Source of the DNA: Parabacteroides goldsteinii DSM 19448 = WAL 12034
GTDB taxonomy: Bacteria > Bacteroidota > Bacteroidia > Bacteroidales > Tannerellaceae
Direction of reading: 5' to 3'
Assembly: GCF_000969835.1 (NCBI RefSeq)
Contig: NZ_KQ033913.1
Coordinates: forward strand, 1,765,144-1,829,143
DNA length: 64,000 nt
The notes beneath the pieces were generated by a model. The model saw only the letters and a list, made by a program, of their open reading frames with translations, was not told the DNA's origin and did not search any database. Positions within the stretch are counted from its first letter, which is position 1, and each line of letters starts with the position of its first letter. This document shows positions 9,600 through 19,522 of the stretch, one piece after another. The translations under genes and the position numbers were made by a program.

Positions 9600-10697
9600 T
9601 TAATTGATTTTTAAATGTAGTACTTTCTCTATTATCTGGTGCATATCATAATATCTATACTCAGCCAAACGCCCTCCAAATATAACCTCTGCATCTTGCT
9701 CAGCCAATTCTTTATATTTATGAAATATCGCATTATTTCTTTGATCATTCACTGGATAATATGGTTCACACCCTTCCTGCCACTCTAATGGATATTCTTT
9801 CGTGATAACCGTCTTATCCTGTGTACCGAATTCAAAATATTTATGCTCGATGATACGGGTATAAGGTTGTTCTGTATCTGTATAATTCACTGCGATATTA
9901 CCTTGATAGCTTTCCATATCCAAGATATCTTCCTCGAAACGAAGACTACGATAATCCAACTTTCCAAAACGATAATCGTAGAACTCATCTATCTTTCCGG
10001 TAAATACGATACGATCTGCTAAGCTAGTTAAAGATTGCCTATCTTTAAAAAAGTCCACATTCAGACGAACATCCACCCCTTCCAATAAACCTTCAATCAA
10101 TTTATTGTAACCCCCGATAGGAATTCCTTGATAACAGTCATTGAAGTAATTGTTATTGTAGGTGAATCGAACAGGTAAACGGCGGATAATAAAAGCAGGA
10201 AGCTCTGTACATTTCCTTCCCCACTGTTTTTCAGTATAACCTTTTATCAAAATCTCATATACATCTCGACCGACTAAAGAGATCGCTTGCTCCTCTAAGT
10301 TCTGAGGCTCCTTTCCTTCAAATTCCTTTCGCTGCGCATTAATGATAGACTTTGCCTCATCCGGGGTATTTACGTTCCAAAGTTGATGGAATGTATTCAT
10401 ATTAAAAGGAAGATTATACAAGTCTCCTTTATAACTGGCTAATGGCTCATAACGGAAATGATTGAAAGGTATAATGGAGTTCATGAAATCCCATACATCT
10501 TTATTCGACGTATGGAATATATGAGGACCATATTTATGAACATTGATTCCCTCTATATTCTCGCAATACAAATTTCCACCGATATGAGACCGTTTATCAA
10601 TCATCAAGACCTTTTTTTCCACCTTTTTTGCTTTATAGGCAAACAGGGAGCCATATAGGCCTGCTCCAACTATCAAATAATCGTATTTGTTCATCAT
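9600..10697 (-). CDS. glf: UDP-galactopyranose mutase
   Basis: A 365-residue flavoprotein that interconverts UDP-galactopyranose and UDP-galactofuranose. It has the N-terminal FAD-binding GAGLYGSLFA motif, the family segment HKYGPHIFHTSN, and GYTEKQWGRK in the substrate-binding region. Length is typical for bacterial Glf. It predicts galactofuranose in the surface polysaccharide. Confidence 0.95.
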   Translation of the reverse strand: MMNKYDYLIVGAGLYGSLFAYKAKKVEKKVLMIDKRSHIGGNLYCENIEGINVHKYGPHIFHTSNKDVWDFMNSIIPFNHFRYEPLASYKGDLYNLPFNMNTFHQLWNVNTPDEAKSIINAQRKEFEGKEPQNLEEQAISLVGRDVYEILIKGYTEKQWGRKCTELPAFIIRRLPVRFTYNNNYFNDCYQGIPIGGYNKLIEGLLEGVDVRLNVDFFKDRQSLTSLADRIVFTGKIDEFYDYRFGKLDYRSLRFEEDILDMESYQGNIAVNYTDTEQPYTRIIEHKYFEFGTQDKTVITKEYPLEWQEGCEPYYPVNDQRNNAIFHKYKELAEQDAEVIFGGRLAEYRYYDMHQIIEKVLHLKIN

Positions 10698-10707
10698 TTA
10701 AACCTAG

Positions 10708-11505
10708 TTATTCTTTATAAAAAGCCTCAAAAGAATGTTTTGGAACCCTCTCGCATTCAGGGGGAAGTTTCATGTAATCGCCATACAAAGCATTCAAAAC
10801 ATCACCATATTTATATGGAACAGAAAAATAATTATTTTCAAACTCTAATAATACAGTTTTTTCCAACATTTCTTTTTCAAATAACTCCCTTCTTTCTCTA
10901 TCTATCACAACAAGAAGCGCAACCCTCCCTGAATTGTCATACGAAAACAATCTCAACATTTTATCCATGACATTCAAACAATATAGATAAATGCCAAAAG
11001 GAATCTTTGTTATCATAAAAGTCAAGCCTCTTTTCAAAACACTTTTTGGGGATATCATATGTTGTAATCTACAATGCCATACTAACTTCAACACCTCTAT
11101 AAATCTTAGATAAATCGAAAAAACATATTTAGGAACCCCATCAAGAGGAAACACATCAATTGAAACCCCGACTCCATTTTCATAGATAAGCTTTTCCTTT
11201 TGAAATGTCCTTATGTCCTCAACTCTTGCAAATAAATTTGGAAACTTCGAGTCCGAATAATAAGATCTTGATCTATAATGAGATTTTTTGACATTATAGA
11301 TATTCAAAAATCTTTGATAATCTGGTCTTGGCATCATTATATCAATATCATCATCCCAAGGAATATAGCCTTTATGCCTGACAGCACCAAGAAGAGTCCC
11401 ATACGTCAAATAATATCTTATACCATTTTCTTCACAAAATCTTGCTACATCAATTAATATCTCGAGTTGAATTTTCTTCATCTCGTCTAAAGAGATTTTT
11501 CTCAT
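10708..11505 (-). CDS. LicD-family phosphotransferase
   Basis: A LicD protein of about 265 residues, a nucleotidyltransferase-fold enzyme that moves a phospho-substituent from a CDP-activated donor onto a glycan. The conserved core is visible: YYLTYGTLLGAVRHKGYIPWDDDIDIMM, with the metal-binding DDDID. The frame is open back to 11532, but the family usually begins at MRKISLDEMKK, so 11505 is preferred; that also avoids the overlap with the flippase gene. It sits two genes downstream of the nucleoside diphosphoramidate-type genes and not beside any choline uptake or choline kinase gene, so its donor may be a CDP-linked phosphoramidate and not CDP-choline. That substrate is an inference. Confidence 0.85.
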   Translation of the reverse strand: MRKISLDEMKKIQLEILIDVARFCEENGIRYYLTYGTLLGAVRHKGYIPWDDDIDIMMPRPDYQRFLNIYNVKKSHYRSRSYYSDSKFPNLFARVEDIRTFQKEKLIYENGVGVSIDVFPLDGVPKYVFSIYLRFIEVLKLVWHCRLQHMISPKSVLKRGLTFMITKIPFGIYLYCLNVMDKMLRLFSYDNSGRVALLVVIDRERRELFEKEMLEKTVLLEFENNYFSVPYKYGDVLNALYGDYMKLPPECERVPKHSFEAFYKE

Positions 11506-11512
11506 ATATTTT

Positions 11513-12940
11513 TCATTTAAATAGTAACACAAATTCTTTTAATGTCTTGAAGGTAAAAAGATAAGACAACATATAATAAATCAATACACAAGATGCCACA
11601 CCGAACATTATTTGGAAATAACTTTCCAGAAAAAGCAGAGATATGCCATATACGCATAAAGCCATGACTAACGACAATATCCAATATGGAATAATATCAT
11701 GCAATTGAATCAAGAAACTCAATCCTATCAATCTTTTCGTATAATACGTATTAATATAAGAAGCTATTATGTAGTAAAAAACACGTCCCCAACACATACC
11801 CTCTAGTCCAAAAGGAATAGAGGTAAACAATATAATCGTAGCGATCGTTTTTTTTACCAATTCCAAGCGAAGAGACAAATCCGTACGTCCTTTGACAAAC
11901 AATAAGTTCAAATTAATCACACTCAAATGGTCCAACATCCAGCAAAGACATAATATTCGAAAAAGAGGAATTACCTCACTCCATTTATCCGTCAATAAAA
12001 AATTCACGATTGGATCTGCCAAAGCTGCCAAACAAAACATCAAAGGAAAAATCAGGAATGAGCTCAAACGAATATATTTTCGATATGCCCTGGCCAAATA
12101 CTCATCATCATCCTGAATACGGCTTAACACCGGATAAGAAACACGGGATATGATCATATTGATTCCTGAAGATGGCAGGGAGGCGAATTGTTCCGCATTC
12201 CTAAAATACCCAAGGGCTGTTGCGGAAAAATAACGACCGATCACAATAGAGTATAAATTATAATACACCGTATGAATTAAACTCGACAGGGTCAATTTCG
12301 AACCGAAAAAAAACAAACTCCTGAAAGATTTCCCAGAGAATACATACAATGGAAACCAACGAAAACACACACAAAAAAGAATGCACAAAAACAAATTATT
12401 CAGCAAAGATTGCATAACCAAAGCCCACACGCCAAAACCTTTGTATGCCAAAAGGACACCTACGACTCCTGAAACGAGAATCGACACCAATGAAATTTTC
12501 AATTGGCTCTTGAAATCGATCGCTATCATTAGCTTGACTTTCGGAATCGCAAAAAAAGAGGATATAACAAGATTCAAGGCGATAACCCGAACTACCGATG
12601 ATAATTCAGGGATATGATAAAAATTCGCAATAAAAGGAGCAGTCCAGAATAGTACACAGTACAACGCGATCGAGATAAACATATTAAAATAAAAAACAGT
12701 AGAAAAGTCTATCTCCGTCCTGTCTTGCTTCTGAATTAAAGCATTACTGAAACCACCATCTATCAGCAATTGGGATATTTGCAAAAAAATAGCAAGCATG
12801 CCAATCAGTCCAAAATCCGAAGGAAGAAGCAAGCGTGCCAGAATTATGTGTATCATGAACTGAACAATCTGCACGGAAAAACGTTCTATCGCACTCCATA
12901 AGACACCACGGACGGCCTCCCGTCTCAAATCATTCCCCAT
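11513..12940 (-). CDS. wzx: Wzx-type polysaccharide flippase
   Basis: A 475-residue integral membrane protein with about twelve to fourteen hydrophobic segments, of the MATE-like polysaccharide export family. The N-terminus (REAVRGVLWSAIERF...ARLLLPSDFGLIGML) is typical of the WzxC/lipopolysaccharide biosynthesis group. It would flip the undecaprenyl-linked repeat unit across the inner membrane. It follows the cytidylyltransferase gene by one base, so the two are probably co-translated. Confidence 0.9.
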   Translation of the reverse strand: MGNDLRREAVRGVLWSAIERFSVQIVQFMIHIILARLLLPSDFGLIGMLAIFLQISQLLIDGGFSNALIQKQDRTEIDFSTVFYFNMFISIALYCVLFWTAPFIANFYHIPELSSVVRVIALNLVISSFFAIPKVKLMIAIDFKSQLKISLVSILVSGVVGVLLAYKGFGVWALVMQSLLNNLFLCILFCVCFRWFPLYVFSGKSFRSLFFFGSKLTLSSLIHTVYYNLYSIVIGRYFSATALGYFRNAEQFASLPSSGINMIISRVSYPVLSRIQDDDEYLARAYRKYIRLSSFLIFPLMFCLAALADPIVNFLLTDKWSEVIPLFRILCLCWMLDHLSVINLNLLFVKGRTDLSLRLELVKKTIATIILFTSIPFGLEGMCWGRVFYYIIASYINTYYTKRLIGLSFLIQLHDIIPYWILSLVMALCVYGISLLFLESYFQIMFGVASCVLIYYMLSYLFTFKTLKEFVLLFK

Positions 12941-12941
12941 T

Positions 12942-13724
12942 CTACAGTTCTATAAAAGCTCTTATTTCTCCATTATTTGCCAACTCTGACATTCGTTCAT
13001 AATCTTCATTCGTATCAAACTCTATCCAACCATTCTTATAATGACTGGCTTTCACTTGATGTTTATCTTTTATCAATGCCATTAATAAATCTGTCATATA
13101 AGCCTGACGAATATGCTTTCCGGATAACATCCAAGGTTTATCCACATAATGAGGATAGTCTCTATCTAACAAATCTGTTATAATATTCAAGCCTTCTTTG
13201 GAGAATTTAAGTAGACCTATATAACGAGCATCAATATCATCCATACACGGTGCTTCCAAACCTAATGATACTATATTATCATTTACATCTATTTCCAGAC
13301 TTTCCGTGTCAAAGTCTACTTTTCCATAACGAGCCCTCCAATACGTTTTCCAGTTATCGTCTACCGCCACAACAAAATCCCCATTTGCTTGAATCATTCC
13401 CTGCAGCATTTCATGGGAAAATAAAATATCCGAATAACTGACAATTATATCATCGTCAAACTCACTCCGGGCCATCAATAAAGATTCCACCATATTAGTG
13501 GTCGCATAATTTGGATTTTCATAATACTTCACACCCTGATAATCTATTTTATCAGCAGCAAAGCCACGGACGACAATTATATCATCTATTCCCATTGAAC
13601 GATAAGTTTCCAACTGACGTTCTATGATTGTCTTACCCTGAAACTCGAGCATTCCTTTAGGTAAATTCTCTGTATATTTCTTTAAGCGGGTACCTTGTCC
13701 GGCAGCTAAAATAATTGCTTTCAT
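12942..13724 (-). CDS. LicC-like cytidylyltransferase, Cj1416-type
   Basis: A 260-residue nucleotidyltransferase with the signature LAAGQGTRLKKYTENLPKGML at its N-terminus and SYSDILF around residue 96 (metal-binding Asp). On its own this could be read as a phosphocholine cytidylyltransferase (LicC). Here it overlaps by four bases a class I amidotransferase-type hydrolase, which in turn overlaps a PEP-synthase-like kinase. That trio matches Campylobacter Cj1416-Cj1417-Cj1418, in which this enzyme joins CTP to L-glutamine phosphate to give a gamma-glutamyl-CDP-amidate. No choline genes are present nearby. The nucleotidyltransferase call is firm; the phosphoglutamine substrate is inferred from context. 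Confidence 0.8.
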   Translation of the reverse strand: MKAIILAAGQGTRLKKYTENLPKGMLEFQGKTIIERQLETYRSMGIDDIIVVRGFAADKIDYQGVKYYENPNYATTNMVESLLMARSEFDDDIIVSYSDILFSHEMLQGMIQANGDFVVAVDDNWKTYWRARYGKVDFDTESLEIDVNDNIVSLGLEAPCMDDIDARYIGLLKFSKEGLNIITDLLDRDYPHYVDKPWMLSGKHIRQAYMTDLLMALIKDKHQVKASHYKNGWIEFDTNEDYERMSELANNGEIRAFIEL

Positions 13725-14392
13725 TTTCCTGAATATTTATTTGTTCTGTTATGTATAAAATTCTCAATCAGCAGGTCTATAAAACCTCGTGATTCATAAT
13801 CTTGAATATTTCTCTCCGGATGGAATTGTACTCCTAAGGTTTTATGCGCATCAGACATAAAAGCTTCTACAACTCCATTCTCTTTATCTATGCCTATGGG
13901 AGTCAAATCTGTTGCTAACTGATTTAGGTAGACGCCGTCATTATGATAATTGTTTACATAAACTATTTCTTCTCCAAAAGAAACAGGATGATCTTCTCCT
14001 ACACGCCGCAATACCGGTAAGCCAGAAAGGACAGAAATACTCCCTCCTAATAATGCATTTACATATTGCATACCACGACAAATGGCTAAAACTGGAATCT
14101 GCCTTTTTATTGCTTCTTCAAACAATGCTTTTTCTATATAATCTCTGCAAGGAGAATCCGTTTCGGGTTTAACCGGATGATAAAACTCACCGCTAAGAGA
14201 GCCTCCCCCGGTCAAAATGAGTAACTCGACATCCTGATCAAAGAGATAGCCTGTTCGGGATATAAAATTGGATACCGGATACAATTCACATCCTAAATTG
14301 CTAAAATAACGGATATAATTACTTTCAAGAGAATCAACCGGAACTCCATATTTATCTGTTCCTTCCCGTTGAGTTATTAATGTTTTCATCAA
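13721..14392 (-). CDS. class I amidotransferase-type hydrolase, Cj1417-like
   Basis: A 223-residue peptidase C26 / glutamine amidotransferase class I domain. The catalytic cysteine lies in AICRGMQYVN (near residue 104) and the catalytic histidine in GVQFHPE near the C-terminus. Members include gamma-glutamyl-GABA hydrolases. In the Campylobacter O-methyl phosphoramidate pathway the homologue Cj1417 removes glutamate from gamma-glutamyl-CDP-amidate to free cytidine diphosphoramidate. Four-base overlaps with the genes on both sides show that the three proteins are made together, which supports this pathway role over amino acid catabolism. Confidence 0.8.
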   Translation of the reverse strand: MMKTLITQREGTDKYGVPVDSLESNYIRYFSNLGCELYPVSNFISRTGYLFDQDVELLILTGGGSLSGEFYHPVKPETDSPCRDYIEKALFEEAIKRQIPVLAICRGMQYVNALLGGSISVLSGLPVLRRVGEDHPVSFGEEIVYVNNYHNDGVYLNQLATDLTPIGIDKENGVVEAFMSDAHKTLGVQFHPERNIQDYESRGFIDLLIENFIHNRTNKYSGK

Positions 14393-17199
14393 AATATCCG
14401 GGTTATTTTATTATTTCCACAATCAAGTTCTATCTTTTCCGATTTAGATACATAATCAAAAATCTTTTCGCCACAGCCTATAGCTGCCGGTAAACTAAAT
14501 TCGGCACAGCGTATAGCCATATGGGAAGCTGCTCCTCCATATTTAGTTATCAAACCAACTATTCTCTTAGTAAATATCCAATCATAACCAGGATCTGCTT
14601 TAGATATAACCACAATCTTATTTTGAATATCCTGGGTATTGTTATTATCCAAATTAATCGTTTCTCCTTCCACTTTCTGAGTAGTAATAAAATTGGGGCG
14701 GGCTTCATTCTGCTCTATTATTTCCAAATCTTTATTACTTACAATCAATTCTGGTAGTATCAGCATTGACTTTTCTCTATAAATTTCTTTTCGTTTGGAT
14801 ATCAGAGTCGTCCAGAACTCTTTCAATTCTTGTATGGACGGATAATACTCTGCTGCATAAATATCAGCAACTTCCAAATAAGATAAATCTAAGACTGTGA
14901 GATCAATTCGGGCTCCGACTTCTTCGATCAACTCGAGAACAAGGCTCAATGATTTGGTAAATTCAAATTTGAAAGATTCCCTTTCCTCCAATGAAGCTTT
15001 TATAAAGTATAATATATCTTCTGATGATACAGAAAAATCCAACTTACACAATTGTTCTTTCAAGGAAGATTCGACCTCTGATATGGATTCATACTCTGCT
15101 GATTTAACAGATTGAGTTTTTTGTTGTCGAGTATCCTGATAAAAATCTATCCGGTCATATCGGGGGGACTGTATATCGTATGTTCCACAACGCAAATGTC
15201 CATATTTACGATTAAAATCCCTTATAGGCAATCTTCCTGAAGAAAAGGCCTTAAAATCAACCTCAAACTGAGATGCCACAGTATGGATAGAAGACATAAA
15301 TAAATCCATATCCTTGCCTAAAAACAAATTCTCTTCAACCAAAGATTTACACAATGATCTCGATATAAAGGCACAACGAGCCTGCCGGGAAAATTGAGGA
15401 GTACCATATTTCTTTAATGATGATAACAGTTGGTAAATACTCTGAAGCGTCACAAAAACATTATCACATTTTAAATCTACATTTCTTTCTACTTCAAGAC
15501 GGATACTTTCCAACTCCTGCAAATCATTTTTATCTGATGATAATATTCTGGAGTAATTTTCTAAAATATCATTCGTTTGATTATATAAAGTTTGTCGCAA
15601 AATATTTACTTCTTCAAAGCTAAATCCTTCATGCAATAAGTCTTTCAATCGTCTATCTGTTGAAAAGTCCAAACAACTAAAAACGATTTCAAACTCTATT
15701 TTATCATGAGACGTAGTATCTTTCAACAATTGTTTCTCATAATAGTGACAAAGTTTATTTCTAAGATTTTCTTCCAAAGCTTCCGGCGTTAAAGCCAAAA
15801 AAGAATAGTCGATAGAAATATAAGGCTTATTACCTATACGAAACATCAGATCATCCGGAACTCTTTTATATCCTAAAGGCAACAATCCCTCATTCCAGGC
15901 ATGTTTGGTTATAATTTCCCGATATAAGGAATAATCAAGATTATGGGGATTCACTCCTATAATCTCAGAGGGATTCCAGAAGGCCATATCAGAAAGAAGC
16001 ATCGGAACAGACGTCTGATAATTTTTTATGTTGTTATAAGCTAATAATTCTTTCTTATAGCAACGATAGAATTGTTCATCATTTTGTTTTACCTGGAATT
16101 TATAATTGGCAGCCAAAGGACGAACCTGGAAAATGACAACCTCATCATCAGATGTAACAGCAAATTCTATATCAAGTATCATCTTGTTTAACAAAGACTC
16201 CAACTCTGCCACAACAGAAAGTAACTTCTTCCATTTATTTGGAGGATTATTTTTAGCTTTCTTCCGCAAAATCCAGATTGTATTTCCCCCACTCCCACTT
16301 GTCACAGAATCTGTAGAACCTCCATCATCATAATTGATTAAATAATAAGGAAGGTTACTATCCACATCACGGGTAAATATGACTCCCGAACAAGCGACGT
16401 TCATTGTTTGACGCTGAATAAGTATTTGTTCATCCTTATAAAAATCAGTTGATTGATCATAAGAGCGAACAACCTCTCCTATCGCTTTTTTAACTTCTAC
16501 CATATCAGAAGAGTTTATCCCTAAAACACTTTCAAAATGTCCTGCATTAGAGGATTCAAAGCAATCTTCTGCGACTGAAGAACTTCTAACTACAATATAA
16601 TCTCCCTGAAACTTTTCCTTTATATTTTGAAATGCAGCTATGAAATCGTTCACATATTCATTTACTGTAAGTACATAAATATCTTCTATTTTCCCTTTTG
16701 AGAGAACCGGTTTCAATGCTAATAATGTATTTGCCTTGGTTGATATAAGATTTGAAGAATACTGTTTTACTCTTGCGGCTTTAGTTGTCAGACAATCTAA
16801 TATATTTTGAGGAGACAATTTTTCATAATAATCAATGACTTTTACTTCCCCTCCTATTTCCTTCAGATAATTCTCACAAGGAACAAAATTTCGATCATTA
16901 CCAATATAAAGTACTATCTTAGCTTCAGGAAATTCTCTATGGATCAATTGCAAATTGGGTAGCGGATCAAATGAATTTTGAAGACGTATCTCATCTATAT
17001 ATTTAACACCCTGCAATACAGCCAGCCGTTCTTCATAGGAAGAAACCAACGTTCCATGCCAGGAATAAATAGCGGCATCCGATATTAATCCTAAAATATG
17101 TCTATTACTAAATTTTCGGGCATCTTCAAATAAACGGATATGCCCAAAGTGTAAAAAATCTATGATGCCAAAGCTATATGATATAACCATATTTTTCAT
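14389..17199 (-). CDS. L-glutamine kinase-like protein with N-terminal nucleotidyltransferase domain
   Basis: A 936-residue fusion. Residues 1-140 form a cytidylyltransferase-like domain with the HxGH motif (IDFLHFGHIRLFEDARKF). Residues about 150-390 form a PEP-synthase-type ATP-binding domain (VVRSSSVAEDCFESSNAG, SGVIFTRD, DIEFAV...FQVRPLA). A long middle part follows. The C-terminal about 90 residues are the mobile phosphohistidine domain, with the catalytic His in GGAASHMAIRCAEFSLPAAIG. This domain order matches Campylobacter Cj1418, which phosphorylates the amide nitrogen of L-glutamine using ATP. The extra N-terminal domain is a notable addition. Co-transcription with the Cj1417- and Cj1416-like genes supports the glutamine kinase reading. 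A generic pyruvate/PEP enzyme is the alternative. Confidence 0.78.
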   Translation of the reverse strand: MKNMVISYSFGIIDFLHFGHIRLFEDARKFSNRHILGLISDAAIYSWHGTLVSSYEERLAVLQGVKYIDEIRLQNSFDPLPNLQLIHREFPEAKIVLYIGNDRNFVPCENYLKEIGGEVKVIDYYEKLSPQNILDCLTTKAARVKQYSSNLISTKANTLLALKPVLSKGKIEDIYVLTVNEYVNDFIAAFQNIKEKFQGDYIVVRSSSVAEDCFESSNAGHFESVLGINSSDMVEVKKAIGEVVRSYDQSTDFYKDEQILIQRQTMNVACSGVIFTRDVDSNLPYYLINYDDGGSTDSVTSGSGGNTIWILRKKAKNNPPNKWKKLLSVVAELESLLNKMILDIEFAVTSDDEVVIFQVRPLAANYKFQVKQNDEQFYRCYKKELLAYNNIKNYQTSVPMLLSDMAFWNPSEIIGVNPHNLDYSLYREIITKHAWNEGLLPLGYKRVPDDLMFRIGNKPYISIDYSFLALTPEALEENLRNKLCHYYEKQLLKDTTSHDKIEFEIVFSCLDFSTDRRLKDLLHEGFSFEEVNILRQTLYNQTNDILENYSRILSSDKNDLQELESIRLEVERNVDLKCDNVFVTLQSIYQLLSSLKKYGTPQFSRQARCAFISRSLCKSLVEENLFLGKDMDLFMSSIHTVASQFEVDFKAFSSGRLPIRDFNRKYGHLRCGTYDIQSPRYDRIDFYQDTRQQKTQSVKSAEYESISEVESSLKEQLCKLDFSVSSEDILYFIKASLEERESFKFEFTKSLSLVLELIEEVGARIDLTVLDLSYLEVADIYAAEYYPSIQELKEFWTTLISKRKEIYREKSMLILPELIVSNKDLEIIEQNEARPNFITTQKVEGETINLDNNNTQDIQNKIVVISKADPGYDWIFTKRIVGLITKYGGAASHMAIRCAEFSLPAAIGCGEKIFDYVSKSEKIELDCGNNKITRIF

Positions 17200-17226
17200 T
17201 CAATGTATTCACGTTCTAGTAGGACT

Positions 17227-18159
17227 TTACTTTTTTCCGAAATATCTAATTGTTTTCTTTAGTCCTTCTTCTAATTGTATTCCCGGCTCCCAGCCGTTCA
17301 ACATCTTTTTTGCCAACGATATATCTGGTTTCCGTTTTTTCGGATCATCACCCGGTAATGGGCTATAAACAATCTTTGATGCCGAATGCGTCAATTCAAT
17401 CACTTTTTCTGCCAGTTCCAACATTGTGAACTCTCCTGGATTTCCTGTATTAACAGGACCAATAAAATCATCACCGGTATCCATCATGCGAACCATTGCT
17501 TCAATCAAATCATCCACATATTGAAAACTTCGGGTTTGAGTTCCATCCCCATAAATTGTGATATCCTCTCCTTTCAATGCTTGTACTATGAAATTTGAAA
17601 CGACACGTCCGTCATTCGGATTCATTCGAGGACCATAGGTGTTGAATATCCTAATGATTTTAATCCGCACACCATTCTGACGATGATAATCCATAAACAA
17701 TGTCTCGGCTGCGCGTTTGCCTTCATCGTAGCAGCTACGAATACCGATCGGGTTCACATTTCCCCAATAAGATTCGACCTGAGGATGAACTGCCGGATCA
17801 CCATACACTTCACTAGTCGAAGCCTGGAGAATCTTTGCCTTGGTTCGTTTGGCTAATCCCAACATATTCATTGCCCCGTAAACGGAGGTTTTCATTGTCT
17901 TAATTGCATTATACTGATAATGGGGAGGCGATGCAGGACAAGCCAGGTTATAGATTTCATCGACCTCGGCATAATAGGGAGAAGTTACATCGTGACGAAC
18001 CAACTCAAAGTTGTCATACTGTAACAGGTGACGAATATTATCCTTACTGCCGGTAAAATAATTATCCAGGCAAATCACATCGTTGCCTTCTTTCACCAAA
18101 CGTTCGCATAGATGAGAGCCGATAAAACCGGCTCCGCCCGTTACTAATACTCGTTTCAT
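17227..18159 (-). CDS. uxs: UDP-glucuronate decarboxylase (UDP-xylose synthase)
   Basis: A 310-residue extended short-chain dehydrogenase. It has [14 protein letters not shown] at the N-terminus, the family-specific [12 protein letters not shown] segment, TSEVYGDP, and the catalytic YDEGKR (YxxxK). It oxidises and decarboxylates UDP-glucuronate to UDP-xylose. Its ATG overlaps the end of the UDP-glucose dehydrogenase gene by four bases, so substrate and product enzymes are coupled. Confidence 0.93.
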   Translation of the reverse strand: MKRVLVTGGAGFIGSHLCERLVKEGNDVICLDNYFTGSKDNIRHLLQYDNFELVRHDVTSPYYAEVDEIYNLACPASPPHYQYNAIKTMKTSVYGAMNMLGLAKRTKAKILQASTSEVYGDPAVHPQVESYWGNVNPIGIRSCYDEGKRAAETLFMDYHRQNGVRIKIIRIFNTYGPRMNPNDGRVVSNFIVQALKGEDITIYGDGTQTRSFQYVDDLIEAMVRMMDTGDDFIGPVNTGNPGEFTMLELAEKVIELTHSASKIVYSPLPGDDPKKRKPDISLAKKMLNGWEPGIQLEEGLKKTIRYFGKK

Positions 18160-19472
18160 TTCTGTCCGATTCTTGAATAAGTAAAACCTAACTCTTTCAA
18201 TTCTTCACCATCATAAATATTCCGACCATCCACTACTACATGACTTTTCATTACTTTATGGATAACAGACCAGCTAGGAATACGGAATTGTTTCCATTCT
18301 GTCAGAAGCAACAATGCATCTGCGTCTATGACAGCTTCATACATATCTTGTGCATAAATCACAAAGTCATCAATACGCCGACGGCATTCTGCCATGGCTA
18401 CCGGATCATAGACTTTTACTACAGCACCTGCTGCTAATAACCTCGCAATAACTTCCAATGCCGGAGCTTCACGCATATCATCCGTATCCGGTTTAAATGC
18501 CAATCCCCAAATAGCAACGATCTTGCCTTTCAGGTCATTATTGAAGAGTTTGTTTACTTTTTCAAAAACAATGCTTTTCTGAGTTTCATTCACATTTTCT
18601 ACAGCCTCTATTACACGCATCGTATAACTATTCTCTTTGCCGGTATGTAGCAATGCTTTCACATCTTTTGGAAAACAACTGCCACCATAACCACAGCCAG
18701 CATACAAAAAATGTTTTCCGATCCGGGTATCGCTTCCAATGCCTTTACGGACACATTCCACATCAGCACCAACCCTTTCACACAGGTTAGCGATATCATT
18801 CATAAAGCTGATACGGGTAGCCAGCATAGCATTTGCTGCGTATTTCGTCATCTCCGCTGAAGGAATATCCATGAATAAAATAGGATAACCATTCAATACA
18901 AAAGGTCTGTATAAACGTTCCATCAATTTACGGGCATGGTCACTTTCAATACCAACAACCACCCGGTCAGGTGCCATAAAGTCTTTGATGGCTGCTCCTT
19001 CTTTCAGAAACTCAGGATTGGATGCCACGTCAAAGGGAATAGCCACTCCACGCTTATCCAGTTCTTCCTGAATGACAGCTTTTACTTTTTGAGCCGTTCC
19101 GACCGGAACAGTACTCTTTGTTACAAGTAGCGTATATTTATTAATAGAACGCCCTACAGTGCGTGCTACATCCAGGACATATCTCAGATCGGCACTTCCA
19201 TCTTCATCCGGAGGAGTTCCGACAGCACTGAAAACAATAGATACATTATCCAGGCAAGCGGTCAGATCAGTCGTAAAATGTAAACGACCGGCTTCCACAT
19301 TCTTCAGGACCAGGTTTTCCAAACCGGGTTCATAGATAGGCATTACACCTCCCTGCAAAGCTTTTATCTTTGCTTCATTTATGTCCACACAGGTGACATC
19401 TACTCCCATTTCAGAGAAGCAGGTTCCCGTGACCAGGCCTACATAGCCTGTTCCTACAATTGCTATATTCAT
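18156..19472 (-). CDS. ugd: UDP-glucose 6-dehydrogenase
   Basis: A 438-residue UDP-glucose/GDP-mannose dehydrogenase family enzyme making UDP-glucuronate. It has the NAD-binding [15 protein letters not shown] start, the substrate-binding [10 protein letters not shown], and the catalytic cysteine in [13 protein letters not shown]. The full three-domain length is present. Paired with the downstream decarboxylase it provides UDP-glucuronate and UDP-xylose for the glycan. Confidence 0.95.
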   Translation of the reverse strand: MNIAIVGTGYVGLVTGTCFSEMGVDVTCVDINEAKIKALQGGVMPIYEPGLENLVLKNVEAGRLHFTTDLTACLDNVSIVFSAVGTPPDEDGSADLRYVLDVARTVGRSINKYTLLVTKSTVPVGTAQKVKAVIQEELDKRGVAIPFDVASNPEFLKEGAAIKDFMAPDRVVVGIESDHARKLMERLYRPFVLNGYPILFMDIPSAEMTKYAANAMLATRISFMNDIANLCERVGADVECVRKGIGSDTRIGKHFLYAGCGYGGSCFPKDVKALLHTGKENSYTMRVIEAVENVNETQKSIVFEKVNKLFNNDLKGKIVAIWGLAFKPDTDDMREAPALEVIARLLAAGAVVKVYDPVAMAECRRRIDDFVIYAQDMYEAVIDADALLLLTEWKQFRIPSWSVIHKVMKSHVVVDGRNIYDGEELKELGFTYSRIGQK

Positions 19473-19522
19473 TATTGTTTGATTACAAAGGGAATATACA
19501 GTATTGATATTCCTTGGAAAAC

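Noticed and set aside
12942..13724. Reading the LicC-like gene plus LicD as a phosphocholine pathway
   Set aside because: No choline kinase or choline transporter is present, and the gene is coupled to a glutamine-kinase-like and an amidate-hydrolase-like gene, which fits phosphoramidate synthesis better.
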